From: Nodularia sphaerocarpa UHCC 0038 | GTDB taxonomy: Bacteria; Cyanobacteriota; Cyanobacteriia; Cyanobacteriales; Nostocaceae | DNA: 64,000 bases | Reading direction: 5' to 3' | NCBI RefSeq assembly: GCF_022376295.1 | Contig: NZ_CP060140.1 | Location: forward strand, 248,001-312,000 | Part shown: in pieces, positions 43,852 to 52,688 of the stretch | Numbering within the stretch: position 1 is the first letter of the stretch | Layout: each line of letters starts with the position of its first letter | The notes under the pieces: model-generated | What the model was told of the DNA's origin: nothing | Databases searched by the model: none | The model's input: the letters and a program-made list of their open reading frames with translations, nothing else | Program-made: the position numbers and the translations under genes

Positions 43852-43887
43852 AGAAGTAGTCGAGATTAATTAATCTGGGCTACTTCT
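43852..43887 (-). terminator. Hairpin downstream of the VOC gene
   Basis: Outer arms AGAAGTAG / CTACTTCT enclose the palindrome AGATTAATTAATCT, 26 bp past the VOC stop. No T-run follows on the minus strand, so termination is uncertain. Confidence 0.4.
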
Positions 43888-43912
43888 GCAATTTTATTAA
43901 CTTTAAGAAAAG

Positions 43913-44278
43913 TTAAGCACGAGTCAACAGTTCTAAATTATGACCATCGAGATCATAGAAATAGAAACCACGACCTCCCATTCTATGATTAATTTCACCT
44001 TTCTTATGATGCATGGGGTCGCTACTGTATTCAAGTCCCATTTCTTGGATGCGTGCAAAAATAGTATCAAACTCCTCATCACTGACATGAAAAGCATAAT
44101 GGTGAGAGTCAAATTCTTCTCTGTCAGCAAAATCTAAGGTTAACTTGTCATTGACACGCACAGCCGCAAAATGACCAACTGGAGTATCAAGTTTTAGTCC
44201 AAAAATATCTGCAAAAAAGCGTGCCGATTTTTCCTTATCGTATGCAGGGACTATAGTATGGTCTAAGGTAATTGTCAT
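43913..44278 (-). CDS. VOC family (glyoxalase/bleomycin resistance-like) protein
   Basis: 121-residue vicinal-oxygen-chelate fold protein. Two beta-alpha-beta-beta-beta modules are visible, with metal-ligand candidates His7 (TLDHTIVPAYD), His84-area residues in HYAFHVSDEEFDTIF, and the C-terminal FYFYDLDGHNLELLTR with Glu. The GHNLELL ending is very typical. It may be a dioxygenase, lyase or resistance protein; sequence alone does not tell. It is monocistronic, with AAGGT before the ATG. Confidence 0.85.
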   Translation of the reverse strand: MTITLDHTIVPAYDKEKSARFFADIFGLKLDTPVGHFAAVRVNDKLTLDFADREEFDSHHYAFHVSDEEFDTIFARIQEMGLEYSSDPMHHKKGEINHRMGGRGFYFYDLDGHNLELLTRA

Positions 44279-44901
44279 ATCACACCTTCCCTTTTTTGTG
44301 GGGATTATTCTTGCTCAAATCTGCATAAATCGCAAAGTAACCACAAATAAACCATCAGATTTATTAGCGATGAAATCTTGAAGTTTATTTATGCTTGAAT
44401 TGCCAAAAGATTGATTAATCTTGGTGTAGTATCTCTATTTTAGATCAAAGCCTCCCCTCTCCTTGCTAAGGAACCACGGTATACACACAAATCGGAGTTA
44501 CTTTGAAATCCGGGTTTTACCCCCCTTCATCCCCCCTTATACTACGCCGAAGGCGCATCCCCGAAGGGGTTTAGAAGGGAAAATCCGGTTCTCCCCCTTT
44601 ACAAGCTACCGTGTACACACAAGTGATCGAATCACTACCAGTCCTCGAATTACCCCACCCTAACCCTCCCCTTTCCAAGGGGAGGGAACTAGATTTTCCG
44701 GTTTCCCCCGTTGTACTACGCCGAAGGCGCATCCCCGAAGGGGTTTAGGGGGGAAAATCCGGTTCTCCCCCTTTACAAGGGGGAGTTAGAGGGGGTAAGA
44801 AGACTTGTATGTACACGGTGTTCCTTGCTTTCGCGTAGCGTCTCCCCTAGAAAGAAGGAGAGGGGTTGGGGGTGAGGTTCTATATTCTATTAATCAAAAA
44901 G
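44279..44901. repeat. Nested composite of dispersed repeats
   Basis: From 44450 to 44885 several repeat families are layered. A CCTCTCCTT/AAGGAGAGG palindrome is split by an insert of about 360 bp whose ends read AAGGAACCACGGTATACACA (from 44468) and, inverted, ACTTGTATGTACACGGTGTT (to 44822). Inside are two units with TTTTCCGG ... CCGGTT arms, each carrying a CTACGCCGAAGGCGCATCCC insert (about 44540 and 44714). No coding frame is supported. The first 170 bp are the VOC upstream region. Confidence 0.75.
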
Positions 44902-45618
44902 TCATGGTATTAAAGCCAACACCCCCACAGGAGAACCCGAACCATTTCGCAACCTCAAAACACCAATCATTAAAGTACTACCCTTTGCTGGTAGCTGCTG
45001 CAAATTCGTGAGATTTTCCAAAATAATCCGTTGCTGTGCTAACACCAGACGGTTAATACTAAAACTGCTATCCTGTCCAGGGTCTACCCCATGCGTATCA
45101 ATACCTAAGCCAGCAATTTGCCGTTGTTCTAAAAGGAACTGAGTTGCATCATAGCCAAAGCCGGGAAAGTGCATAATTCCTTGAGCATCTGGGTTAAAAA
45201 ACGCAGTTTTATCTAACCATTTCTCTTCCCAGCCAGTATGAAGTAGCACTAAACTACCAAAAGCAATTTTACCGTGTTTTTGCTCCCAAGCGAGAATATC
45301 GGCAATAGTCAAGGCGTAATCAGGATTTACCGTTGCGGTTTCGCAGATATCGATAACTACTCCAGGTAAAACCAGCGACTCAGCCGAATATTGGTCAATT
45401 CCCACTTTATTATCGTGAAAACTATTCGGTGCGTTGATATGAGTCGCACTGTGTTCTCCTAAGCTGAAACGCCGCAGGTAATAGCCATCCTGTGGGATGT
45501 TGGCGACGGTGGTAAATTCCACTGGGGGATCACTAGGCCATTGGGGAATATCTCTGTCTATTATATGGCTCAGATGTATAACCCGTGAGTAATTTATGGT
45601 GTTTTGATTTGCTTCCAT
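44902..45618 (-). CDS. Cyclase family (kynurenine formamidase-like) protein
   Basis: 238-residue metal-dependent hydrolase of the cyclase/KynB family. The start VIHLSHIIDRDIPQWPSDPP and the metal-binding motif GEHSATHINAPNSF (H-S-x-T-H-x-x-x-P form, about residues 53-66) are diagnostic. Later come GSLVLLHTGWEEKW and GLGIDTHGVDPG. Enzymes of this family open or close amide or ester rings; the substrate here is not predictable. There is no neighbouring tryptophan-degradation gene, so a kynurenine role is not supported by context. Confidence 0.85.
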   Translation of the reverse strand: MEANQNTINYSRVIHLSHIIDRDIPQWPSDPPVEFTTVANIPQDGYYLRRFSLGEHSATHINAPNSFHDNKVGIDQYSAESLVLPGVVIDICETATVNPDYALTIADILAWEQKHGKIAFGSLVLLHTGWEEKWLDKTAFFNPDAQGIMHFPGFGYDATQFLLEQRQIAGLGIDTHGVDPGQDSSFSINRLVLAQQRIILENLTNLQQLPAKGSTLMIGVLRLRNGSGSPVGVLALIP

Positions 45619-45932
45619 ATATAGGACTCCTATTTGATTTTTGTTGGCGTAGCCTGCGCTATGCCCTTACAATTTCACTACAATATAAAAAGGCTCTTCC
45701 CCATTCCCTACTCCCCCGGTTACTGAGCGACTTGTACTGAGCGAAGTCGAAGTAAGTCGAAGTAACTCCCCACTCCCCACTCCCCACCTACGCAAATAAA
45801 TTAAGGAATCAAACCGGATTGCTATATGAAAATATTTATCCAGAATTAGATCATGGGTTGACGACGCGCAGAAGGGAGTATAGTTTTTAGAGTTAGCTTT
45901 TTACTGTAATTTTAGAGCGGAGAATTAAATTA
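45619..45932. repeat. Spacer with short repeats before trxA
   Basis: Contains a GGCGTAGCCTGCGCTATGCC short palindromic repeat (45646-45666) and C-rich heptamer units (CCCCACT, about 45765-45788). The last 100 bp carry the presumed trxA promoter and its AGCGGAGAA ribosome site. Confidence 0.6.
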
Positions 45933-46259
45933 ATGTCCACTGACACGGTTGCTTATGTTGAAGAAAGTGAATTTGATGCTCTTTTAAGTGCAGAAAAAGT
46001 TGTTGTTGTTGATTTTACTGCTACTTGGTGTGGTCCCTGTCGTCTTGTGAGTCCGTTAATGGAACAACTGGCTGATGAATACAAAGGTCGCGCTTCTGTG
46101 GTAAAGCTAGATATTGACAATAATAAGCCAGTTTTCAAAAGATTTGGTCTGCGTAGCATTCCGGCGGTTTTAATGTTCAAAGATGGTGAGTTAGCAGAAA
46201 CCATTGTGGGCGTTTCTCCTTATGAACAGTTTACTGCTGCTGTTGATAAGTTGCTTTAG
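45933..46259 (+). CDS. trxA: Thioredoxin
   Basis: 108-residue thioredoxin with the classical active site WCGPC (FTATWCGPCRLVSPLMEQLA, about residues 26-45). The cis-Pro segment RSIPAVLMFKDGE lies near residue 75, with C-terminal GVSPYEQFTAAVDKLL. It is a cytosolic disulfide reductase. It is close to the m/f-type cyanobacterial thioredoxins in length, but subtype is not assigned. It stands alone and is followed by a possible terminator. Confidence 0.93.
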   Translation: MSTDTVAYVEESEFDALLSAEKVVVVDFTATWCGPCRLVSPLMEQLADEYKGRASVVKLDIDNNKPVFKRFGLRSIPAVLMFKDGELAETIVGVSPYEQFTAAVDKLL

Positions 46260-46355
46260 CTGGTTTCTGGTAGTGGTCTTTGAACTAACTCTGAATTATC
46301 TAAAAAAAGACTACCATCATAGCAGTTTGATTAATTTTAAAATTGCCAGTCTCTG

Positions 46356-46388
46356 ATTCTCGACTTTTGGAACAGGTCGGGAATTTTC
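46356..46388 (+). terminator. Possible trxA terminator
   Basis: Stem ATTCTCGAC / GTCGGGAAT (one wobble pair), 11-base loop, then TTTTCTTT. It lies about 100 bp past the trxA stop. Confidence 0.5.
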
Positions 46389-46704
46389 TTTAAAAATGGT
46401 TGAGAGATGATTTATATATCAAATATGACATTTTGATTTTAGCAGGAATTGATAAAAGTTTGACTAGGATTAATTTAATAATATTCCTGTTATGAATGTA
46501 CAGCCAGCGAAGAATTAATAGAGGGAATATATAATATTTTATGGGTGGAAAATTCTAGAAATAAGTTAGTCTCTTGATCCTGATGACCAGTGAACTTGAT
46601 CTAAAAATGATAAATTTATTAAATATCACTTAATTCAGACATTGGCAGATAATTAAATTCGTTTACATCAGCCCTTTAACCTGAAATCATAGTTTTTCGG
46701 TAAT
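46389..46704. other. A+T-rich spacer, no gene seen
   Basis: About 315 bp before the GT2-TPR gene, with no repeat of the families found elsewhere and no RNA gene I can recognise. It presumably includes that gene's promoter. Confidence 0.45.
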
Positions 46705-47928
46705 ATGAAACTAAGTCTCTGCATGATTGTGAAAAATGAAGCAGCCACACTGCCTAAATGTTTGCATAGTGTTCAAGGTGTGGTAGATGAGATAATCATA
46801 CTAGATACCGGTTCAAGCGATCGCACTCCTGATATTGCCCAAGAATTAGGTGCTAAAGTTTATCACTTTCAATGGTGTGATGACTTCAGTGCAGCTCGAA
46901 ATGCGGCACTAAAATATGTTACCGGTGATTGGATTTTGGTATTAGATGCTGACGAAACTCTCACGCCAAGTATTGTGCCACAAATGATGTCGGCAATTCA
47001 AAGTGAAGAATATCTGCTGATTAATCTGGTGCGTCAAGAAGTTGACGCGGAACAATCTCCCTATTCTCTGGTGTCTCGACTGTTTCGCAATCATCCCCAA
47101 ATTCACTTTCAACGCCCCTATCATGCTTTAGTCGATGACAGTGTATCGGCAATTTTAACTCAAGAACCTCATTGGCAAATCGGTTATTTGCAAGGAATGG
47201 CCATCTTACATAAAGGATATCAGAAAACTGCGATCGCTCAAAATAATAAATATGCCAAAGCCCAAACCACAATGGAAACGTTTCTGGCTACCCATCCTGA
47301 TGATCCATATCTTTGCAGTAAGTTAGGGGCTTTGTATGTGCAGATTGGTAAAATTGACCAAGGAATGAATTTACTGCACAGAGGATTAAACCAGACAAAT
47401 TCTCGCCATCAGGGAATCAAGCCAGCCGAGGAAAACTATGAAATTGTCTACGAATTACACTACCATTTAGGCATTGCTTACAGTCATTTACAAGATACTC
47501 CACAGGCTATATCTCATTATCAAGCTGCAATCAAGCTGCCAATTTACCCCATGCTCAAGTTAGGAGCATACAACAATTTGGGTAACTTACTCAAAGCATC
47601 TGGCGATCTTAACAATGCGAAAATTGCTTACGAAACAAGTTTAAAAATTGACCCTAACTTTGTCATGGGACATTATAACTTGGGAATGGTCTTCAAAACT
47701 ATGGGTTTATTTACCGATGCGATCGCCTGTTACCAAAAAGCCATCCGATGTAATCCCAACTATGCACCAGCTTATCAAAATTTAGGGGTAGTACAGCTAA
47801 AAGTTGGCAATGTTCAAGCCAGTTTAACAGCCTTTCAAAATGCCATCCTGCTTTACCAACAACAAAACCCCGAAGAAGCGAACAGACTACGCCAAGGTTT
47901 ACGCGAAATGGGATTGATCAAATCCTGA
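46705..47928 (+). CDS. Glycosyltransferase family 2 protein with TPR repeats
   Basis: 407-residue two-part protein. Residues 1-190 are a GT-A family 2 domain: LSLCMIVKNEAATLPKCLHS, the DTGSSDRT donor motif, the D-F-S-A-A-R-N segment, and the D-x-D metal site LVLDADETL. Residues 240-400 hold tetratricopeptide units (YHLGIAYSHLQDTPQAISHY; YNNLGNLLKASGDLNNAKIA; YQNLGVVQLKVGNVQASLTA). The TPR part may bind the acceptor or a partner protein. Substrate unknown. A good terminator follows. Confidence 0.9.
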   Translation: MKLSLCMIVKNEAATLPKCLHSVQGVVDEIIILDTGSSDRTPDIAQELGAKVYHFQWCDDFSAARNAALKYVTGDWILVLDADETLTPSIVPQMMSAIQSEEYLLINLVRQEVDAEQSPYSLVSRLFRNHPQIHFQRPYHALVDDSVSAILTQEPHWQIGYLQGMAILHKGYQKTAIAQNNKYAKAQTTMETFLATHPDDPYLCSKLGALYVQIGKIDQGMNLLHRGLNQTNSRHQGIKPAEENYEIVYELHYHLGIAYSHLQDTPQAISHYQAAIKLPIYPMLKLGAYNNLGNLLKASGDLNNAKIAYETSLKIDPNFVMGHYNLGMVFKTMGLFTDAIACYQKAIRCNPNYAPAYQNLGVVQLKVGNVQASLTAFQNAILLYQQQNPEEANRLRQGLREMGLIKS

Positions 47929-47938
47929 ATGCTGAAAG

Positions 47939-47967
47939 TTTCCCGGAAATTGCGGGGAAGTTTTTTT
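47939..47967 (+). terminator. Terminator of the GT2-TPR gene
   Basis: Stem TTTCCCG / CGGGGAA with a 7-base loop, then G and seven T, ten bases past the stop codon. Confidence 0.72.
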
Positions 47968-48218
47968 ATATGTAATTTAACTAAGAAACTTACTTACTCA
48001 GTTTACCAGTTTTATGTATGATCGCACCCTGGCAAAAAAGCCAGTTAAACTCAAACCAAACATTTCATAGTAATCTAAGAGCAGCTAAGTTGTAAACAAA
48101 TTCACTCAGATTTATCTAAGTGGCTAACTATTTATTGTATGGGATGACCATGTATTGCAACTGACCACAAACTTTAAAAACACGTACTTAAAACTAATCG
48201 AATTCCAGCATTCAAGTT

Positions 48219-49907
48219 ATGACACTTGTGAATAAAATTAATTTCAGGAATCTACGGGGCGACCTGTTTGGCGGCTTAACTGCTGCAATTGTAGCATTAC
48301 CGCTAGCATTAGCCTTTGGTGTTTCATCAGGTGCTGGAGCGATTGCGGGTCTCTACGGTGCCATTTTTGTCGGTTTTTTTGCAGCTCTTTTTGGTGGTAC
48401 ACCCGCCCAAGTTTCTGGCCCCACAGGCCCCATGACCGTAGTCGTGACCACAGTTTTTACAATGCTGATTGCTAGACACCCTGAAACGGGACTAGCCATG
48501 TCCTTTACAGTCGTCATGTTAGGCGGTTTATTTCAAATTCTGTTTGGGGTGCTGCGACTAGGACAATACATCACCCTCATGCCTTATACCGTGATCTCCG
48601 GTTTTATGTCTGGAATTGGTATAATTATTATCCTGTTGCAAATAGGCCCTTTTCTCGGTTACGAAAGCACAGGAGGGGTGTGGGGAGTACTGCGACAGTT
48701 ACCGGTTTACTTGAGTGATCCCAAACTAGCCGCTTTAGGTCTGGGTTTGCTGGTCTTGGTAATTGTATTTACAGCACCACCTAAGCTCAACCGCATCCTC
48801 CCAGCCCCCTTATTGGCATTAATAGTCGGGACAATTGTATCAGTAATATTTCTAGGAAATAATAGTGATATTAGTCGCATTGGTTCCTTTCCGACAGGAT
48901 TACCCACCCCACAAATGCCAGTATTTACCCTGAGTGATTTCAAGGATATGATGGTTTATGGGCTGATGTTGGGAGTGTTGGGATCGATAGACTCGTTATT
49001 GACTTCTCTGGTAGCAGATAATATTACCCGCACCCAGCATGATTCTGACAAAGAATTGATTGGTCAAGGTATTGGTAACTGCATTTCTGGGCTATTTGGG
49101 GGCTTACCCGGTGCTGGAGCCACCATGCGGACGGTAACTAATGTCCAAGCTGGAGGGCGTTCGGCTTTATCAGGGATATTTCATGCATTGATACTGCTGA
49201 TTATTACCTTGTGGGCGCGTCCTTTAACTGTAGTGATTCCCCACGCAGTGCTAGCAGGAATTTTACTCAAGGTGGGAATTGACATCATTGACTGGGGATT
49301 TATCAAACGAGCGCATCGAATTTCTTTAAAAACAACGGGTTTGATGTATGCGGTCATGTTCTTGACGGTATTTGTCGATTTAATTACCGCAGTTGCTGTG
49401 GGGGTGTTTGTCGCTAACTTGTTAACTGTGAAGACTTTAACAGATTTACAAAGCGATCGCGTCAAGGCGAGTACAGAAGTCACCAACGAACTCAGACTGA
49501 CTCCAGAAGAACAGGATTTGCTTACCAGGGCTAGAGGCCGGATATTATTGTTTCAGTTAGGCGGTCCAATGAGCTTTGGAGCCGCAAAAGTCATTTCCCA
49601 GCGCATGACAATTGTTAAGGATTATACAGTGTTGCTTTTAGATATGAGTGATGTCTCATTATTAGGAGTCACAGCAGCACTGGCGATTGAAACAATGGTA
49701 GAAGATGCTGTGGCTAAAAATCGCCATGTGTTTCTTGTTGGAGCCACGGGACGTACAGAAAGCCGGATCAAAAAGTTAAAGTTGGTGGAACGTTTTGCGC
49801 TGGTTTATCAAGTAGAAAGTCGTTTCCAGGCTCTAGAATCGGCATTAAAGTTAATTTCATCAACTACACCTTCTCAATCTGTAATCAATCTGGAAGGTAA
49901 GAATTAA
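48219..49907 (+). CDS. SulP family anion transporter, BicA-like
   Basis: 562-residue SulP/SLC26 transporter. The N-terminal membrane domain of about 14 segments begins RGDLFGGLTAAIVALPLALA and has GPTGPMTVVVTTV (about 67-79). The SLC26 signature is in the region GLPGAGATMRTVTNVQAGGR. A cytoplasmic STAS domain occupies about 440-545 (ILLFQLGGPMSFGAAKVIS; VLLLDMSDVSLLGVTAALAI). BicA members carry out low-affinity, sodium-dependent bicarbonate uptake at the plasma membrane. Its proximity to sbtA/sbtB supports bicarbonate as substrate, but sulfate transport cannot be excluded. Confidence 0.85.
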   Translation: MTLVNKINFRNLRGDLFGGLTAAIVALPLALAFGVSSGAGAIAGLYGAIFVGFFAALFGGTPAQVSGPTGPMTVVVTTVFTMLIARHPETGLAMSFTVVMLGGLFQILFGVLRLGQYITLMPYTVISGFMSGIGIIIILLQIGPFLGYESTGGVWGVLRQLPVYLSDPKLAALGLGLLVLVIVFTAPPKLNRILPAPLLALIVGTIVSVIFLGNNSDISRIGSFPTGLPTPQMPVFTLSDFKDMMVYGLMLGVLGSIDSLLTSLVADNITRTQHDSDKELIGQGIGNCISGLFGGLPGAGATMRTVTNVQAGGRSALSGIFHALILLIITLWARPLTVVIPHAVLAGILLKVGIDIIDWGFIKRAHRISLKTTGLMYAVMFLTVFVDLITAVAVGVFVANLLTVKTLTDLQSDRVKASTEVTNELRLTPEEQDLLTRARGRILLFQLGGPMSFGAAKVISQRMTIVKDYTVLLLDMSDVSLLGVTAALAIETMVEDAVAKNRHVFLVGATGRTESRIKKLKLVERFALVYQVESRFQALESALKLISSTTPSQSVINLEGKN

Positions 49908-49960
49908 TTAGATAATAGATGTAATTACAACAATCGCTGTTTGTAAAACTCAAACGCAAA

Positions 49961-50136
49961 CTAGCAGCCCGCCACCATGCGTTGATAGGCCAGATAAGGA
50001 CGAGGTTCGGGTGAAGAACACGCTAAACGCGCTCAAAGGTATTTTTGCCAGTGCGTTTGTCCGGTAGCGACGACAAACGCTGGCGCAACGGACCGACGAT
50101 GGTGTACAACAAACCCCGTTCTTGCAACCGCTCTAG
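49961..50136 (-). pseudogene. Degenerate transposase fragment
   Basis: Read on the minus strand this gives RLSSLPDKRTGKNTFERV, then a stop, then in other frames VFFTRTSSLSGLST and RPYLAYQRMVAG. From memory these pieces resemble the N-terminal part of a cyanobacterial transposase family (PDKRTGKNT, VFFT, LAYQRM), broken by at least two frameshifts and a stop. The sequence is G+C-rich and adjoins the sbtB block. Assignment is tentative. Confidence 0.45.
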
Positions 50137-50228
50137 CTCTCTTGGATCTCTCAGATGTCATTACAATACCGAGATTCCCAGTGCTTGAACAGCTTCTTGC
50201 CAAAATGAGAATTGCTGGGGTTTTGAGT

Positions 50229-50546
50229 TCAGAATTTGTGCGCGTGCAGTACCTCCATCACGTCACAGAGATAGGCGATTCCCGAATAATCGTCGAAAAA
50301 CCTCGCTGCGACCTCATCTGAAATCTTCACGGCCATATCCCGATTGGGGGTAAGCACCTCGAACTTTATATTCGAGTAGGTGTCGGAAACGGTGGGTTGT
50401 CCCGACGAGCGCACGTTGCGACTGCCTTTACCGCCAGCGTCCACCACCGTATAACCGGTAGCTCCGGCTTCGTCGATGATCTTGGCGATCTGTTTCAGCA
50501 GCAACTTTTCCGTGACGATGACGAGCTTGCTGGCTTGCTGGGTCAT
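50229..50546 (-). CDS. sbtB: PII-like signalling protein SbtB
   Basis: 105-residue PII-like protein that controls SbtA in response to adenine nucleotides. The start KLVIVTEKLLLKQIAKIIDE and the GATGYTVVDAGGKGSRNVRS loop region match SbtB. Later segments are FEVLTPNRDMAVKISDEVAA and a C-terminus YLCDVMEVLHAHKF. It ends without the Cys-containing C-terminal R-loop of the Synechocystis-type SbtB. I start at ATG 50546, behind AAGAGG; 35 open codons upstream are not conserved. It is divergent from sbtA rather than co-transcribed, and G+C-rich compared with neighbours. Confidence 0.86.
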   Translation of the reverse strand: MTQQASKLVIVTEKLLLKQIAKIIDEAGATGYTVVDAGGKGSRNVRSSGQPTVSDTYSNIKFEVLTPNRDMAVKISDEVAARFFDDYSGIAYLCDVMEVLHAHKF

Positions 50547-51094
50547 GTAGGTTACCTCTTGACGCGTTTTGTTGTGACAATTCCAGGCAAGACCATAGAG
50601 TTTTGCCTTGAACAATATTTTTAATATTATGCCAAACATCAGCGAATCCACTACCCTCTTTTGAGAAAAATTGACTCAGATTAACGGAAGTATTATATAA
50701 AAAACACTTATCTTTTTGGTGCGATGACCACCATTCAACATCAGATTGCAGGGGACACTAGGGACGATTACTCTGCCGTTTGCAGTACCGTACACTGGTA
50801 GAGTAATCAAACTTCGATTCACCATCCAACAGCAGAGAAGCTTGGGAAGTGCAGTCATAGAAAGCTCTTCTTAATAACAACAATGTAATGTATAGAGAAA
50901 ATTCTGCGATCACCATTGAGATTGACCAGAGATATAGGGGTTTTCTGAGGATAAAAGAAAAACTTATGATTTGAATTTGAAATTACTTAGTAAATCCATG
51001 TATATAAATCGCAAATTTGTGCGATTCTTCAGATAAGCTTAAGCACATATCTGCCGTCCTGACCCGTAATATCTGATCAAAGAGGAATTACAAC
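50547..51094. promoter_or_regulatory. Divergent sbtB-sbtA upstream region
   Basis: 548 bp that must carry both promoters. It includes an inverted pair ATTACTCT (50767-50774) and AGAGTAAT (50800-50807) spaced 25 bp, a possible regulator site. A T-T-A/T-A-A spacing of the LysR kind (CmpR/CcmR-like) is conceivable but not demonstrated. The middle part is G+C-richer than the flanks. Confidence 0.45.
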
Positions 51095-52174
51095 ATGGAT
51101 TTTTTGTCCAATTTTTTAATACGCTTCCTGACGCAGTTACAGTCGCCGACACTCGGCTTTCTGATCGGTGGTATGATCGTTGCCTCTCTCGGTAGCCGAC
51201 TATCAATTCCCGATCCGGTATATAAGTTCATCGTCTTCATGCTGCTCATTAAAGTCGGCCTGACCGGTGGCCAGGCGATCCGCGACTCCAATCCGGCGGA
51301 GATACTGTTACCCGCGCTGTTCGCCGTGGTAATAGGTATCCTGATCGTGTTCATCGGGCGCTACACGTTGTGCATGCTGCCGAACGTCAAAATCGAGGAT
51401 GGCATTGCAACCGCAGGCTTGTTCGGTGCCGTGAGTGGCTCTACCCTCGCTGCTGCCCTGACGCTACTGGAAACGCAAGGCATCCCATACGAGCCTTGGG
51501 CAGCCGCACTCTATCCCTTCATGGACATCCCAGCGCTCGTGACGGCGATCGTCTTGTCCAGCATTTATACCAGCAAGCGGCGCGGTACCGCAGACGAGTA
51601 TCTCAGCAAGCAGGAGTATTCGAGCAAGCAGGGCATTACTGCACGCGGGTATCCCAACAAGAAGCACGAGCGAGTCAAAATATGGCCCATTGTGAAGGAA
51701 AGCCTCCAGGGATCTGCCCTATCGGCACTGCTGCTCGGCCTTGCTCTAGGCCTGCTAACCCAGCCGGAAAGTGTCTATAAAAGCTTCTACGATCCTCTCT
51801 TCCGCGGCCTGCTTTCGGTTCTGATGCTGATTATGGGTATGGAGGCCGCTGCAAGGCTTAAAGAGCTGCGCCAGGTGGCCCAGTGGTACGCCGTATATGC
51901 CTTTGTAGCGCCCCTGCTGCACGGGTTCATCGCCTTTGGTTTCGGCATGATAGCCCACTACACCACGGGATTCACCCTTGGCGGTGTCGTGATCCTGGCC
52001 GTCATCGCCGCCTCCAGTTCAGACATCTCAGGGCCGCCCACTTTACGAGCCGGTATCCCGTCGGCTAATCCCTCCGCCTACATCGGCGCGTCCACAGCCG
52101 TCGGCACGCCAGTTGCGCTTGCCTTGGGAATACCGCTCTACATCGGACTCGCCCAGGCGCTGATGGGCGGCTGA
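51095..52174 (+). CDS. sbtA: Sodium-dependent bicarbonate transporter SbtA
   Basis: 359-residue plasma-membrane transporter for high-affinity sodium-bicarbonate symport. Two inverted halves of about five helices each: LQSPTLGFLIGGMIVASLGS with VYKFIVFMLLIKVGLTGGQA, and GLLSVLMLIMGMEAAARLKE with VILAVIAASSSDISGPPTLR. The substrate-site segments LFGAVSGSTLAAAL and ASSSDISGPP are present. The cytoplasmic loop between the halves (about 165-190) has KQEYSSKQG-like repeats. GAGGAA precedes the ATG. The gene is conspicuously G+C-rich: the 60 bases 51241-51300 contain 39 G or C. It lacks HIP1 octamers, consistent with transfer. Confidence 0.92.
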   Translation: MDFLSNFLIRFLTQLQSPTLGFLIGGMIVASLGSRLSIPDPVYKFIVFMLLIKVGLTGGQAIRDSNPAEILLPALFAVVIGILIVFIGRYTLCMLPNVKIEDGIATAGLFGAVSGSTLAAALTLLETQGIPYEPWAAALYPFMDIPALVTAIVLSSIYTSKRRGTADEYLSKQEYSSKQGITARGYPNKKHERVKIWPIVKESLQGSALSALLLGLALGLLTQPESVYKSFYDPLFRGLLSVLMLIMGMEAAARLKELRQVAQWYAVYAFVAPLLHGFIAFGFGMIAHYTTGFTLGGVVILAVIAASSSDISGPPTLRAGIPSANPSAYIGASTAVGTPVALALGIPLYIGLAQALMGG

Positions 52175-52530
52175 TCCCAGTGCGGTCGCGGCAAAACGCT
52201 ATTAATGCTTTACAGCGTTGTTGATGACCGCTACATCTCCAGAGACTTACTAGGATAATATAAACCTAGCGTTTTCGTGCGCCCCACGATACGTTAACAG
52301 ACAAAGATATTTTTTTTTCTGGTTGGTGCTACGAAAGTTGATTTCGCTAGCTTTGATTAGACTCGTTTTCGCCACCAAGTTGCTTTTATTCTTTCCCGAC
52401 AAGAGCGTGTTGCACTCAACAGTTGAGTCGTCCTGTATCGGCGGATATCCTACCTGAAGCAAAACAATTTTACCATGCAAGCCGGGAAGCGAAGCACGGG
52501 GAACCTCAAACCCAAATTTTTCGGTAAAAA
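52175..52530. other. Spacer after sbtA, no gene seen
   Basis: The G+C-rich character fades around 52240. The remainder is ordinary composition with a minus-strand open frame (52250-52480) that lacks a ribosome site and family resemblance. I see no terminator with a T-run. Confidence 0.45.
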
Positions 52531-52668
52531 AGCACTTAGCCCAGGCGATTAGAAATGGCGGAACTATACAAACAAAGTCCGCCTGCGCGGACTAACAGAA
52601 AATCAATTTTTTTAACCCGCTTAGGCGGGTTTTGCCTGTGTAGCCGTGACTTCCAGTCGCCTGGTGCT
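52531..52668. mobile_element. Hairpin MITE family, copy C
   Basis: 138-bp copy with inverted outer arms (CCAGGCGATTAGAAATGGCG near 52541; TGACTTCCAGTCGCCTGG near 52647). Internal stems are AGTCCGC/GCGGACT and AACCCGC/GCGGGTT. The AGAGGATG-type outer ends of copies A and D are absent, so its limits differ. It ends 20 bp before the aminotransferase stop. Confidence 0.75.
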
Positions 52669-52688
52669 TCTTGATTAAATCCGCATTC

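Noticed and set aside
50676..50858. 60-codon minus-strand frame between sbtB and sbtA
   Set aside because: No ribosome site or homology that I recognise; more likely the divergent promoter region, although a gene remnant brought with the block is possible.
51370..51780. 136-codon plus-strand frame inside sbtA
   Set aside because: Shadow frame of a G+C-rich gene; the sbtA frame has clear transporter motifs.
52250..52480. 76-codon minus-strand frame after sbtA
   Set aside because: No start context, no recognised motif; composition resembles random sequence.
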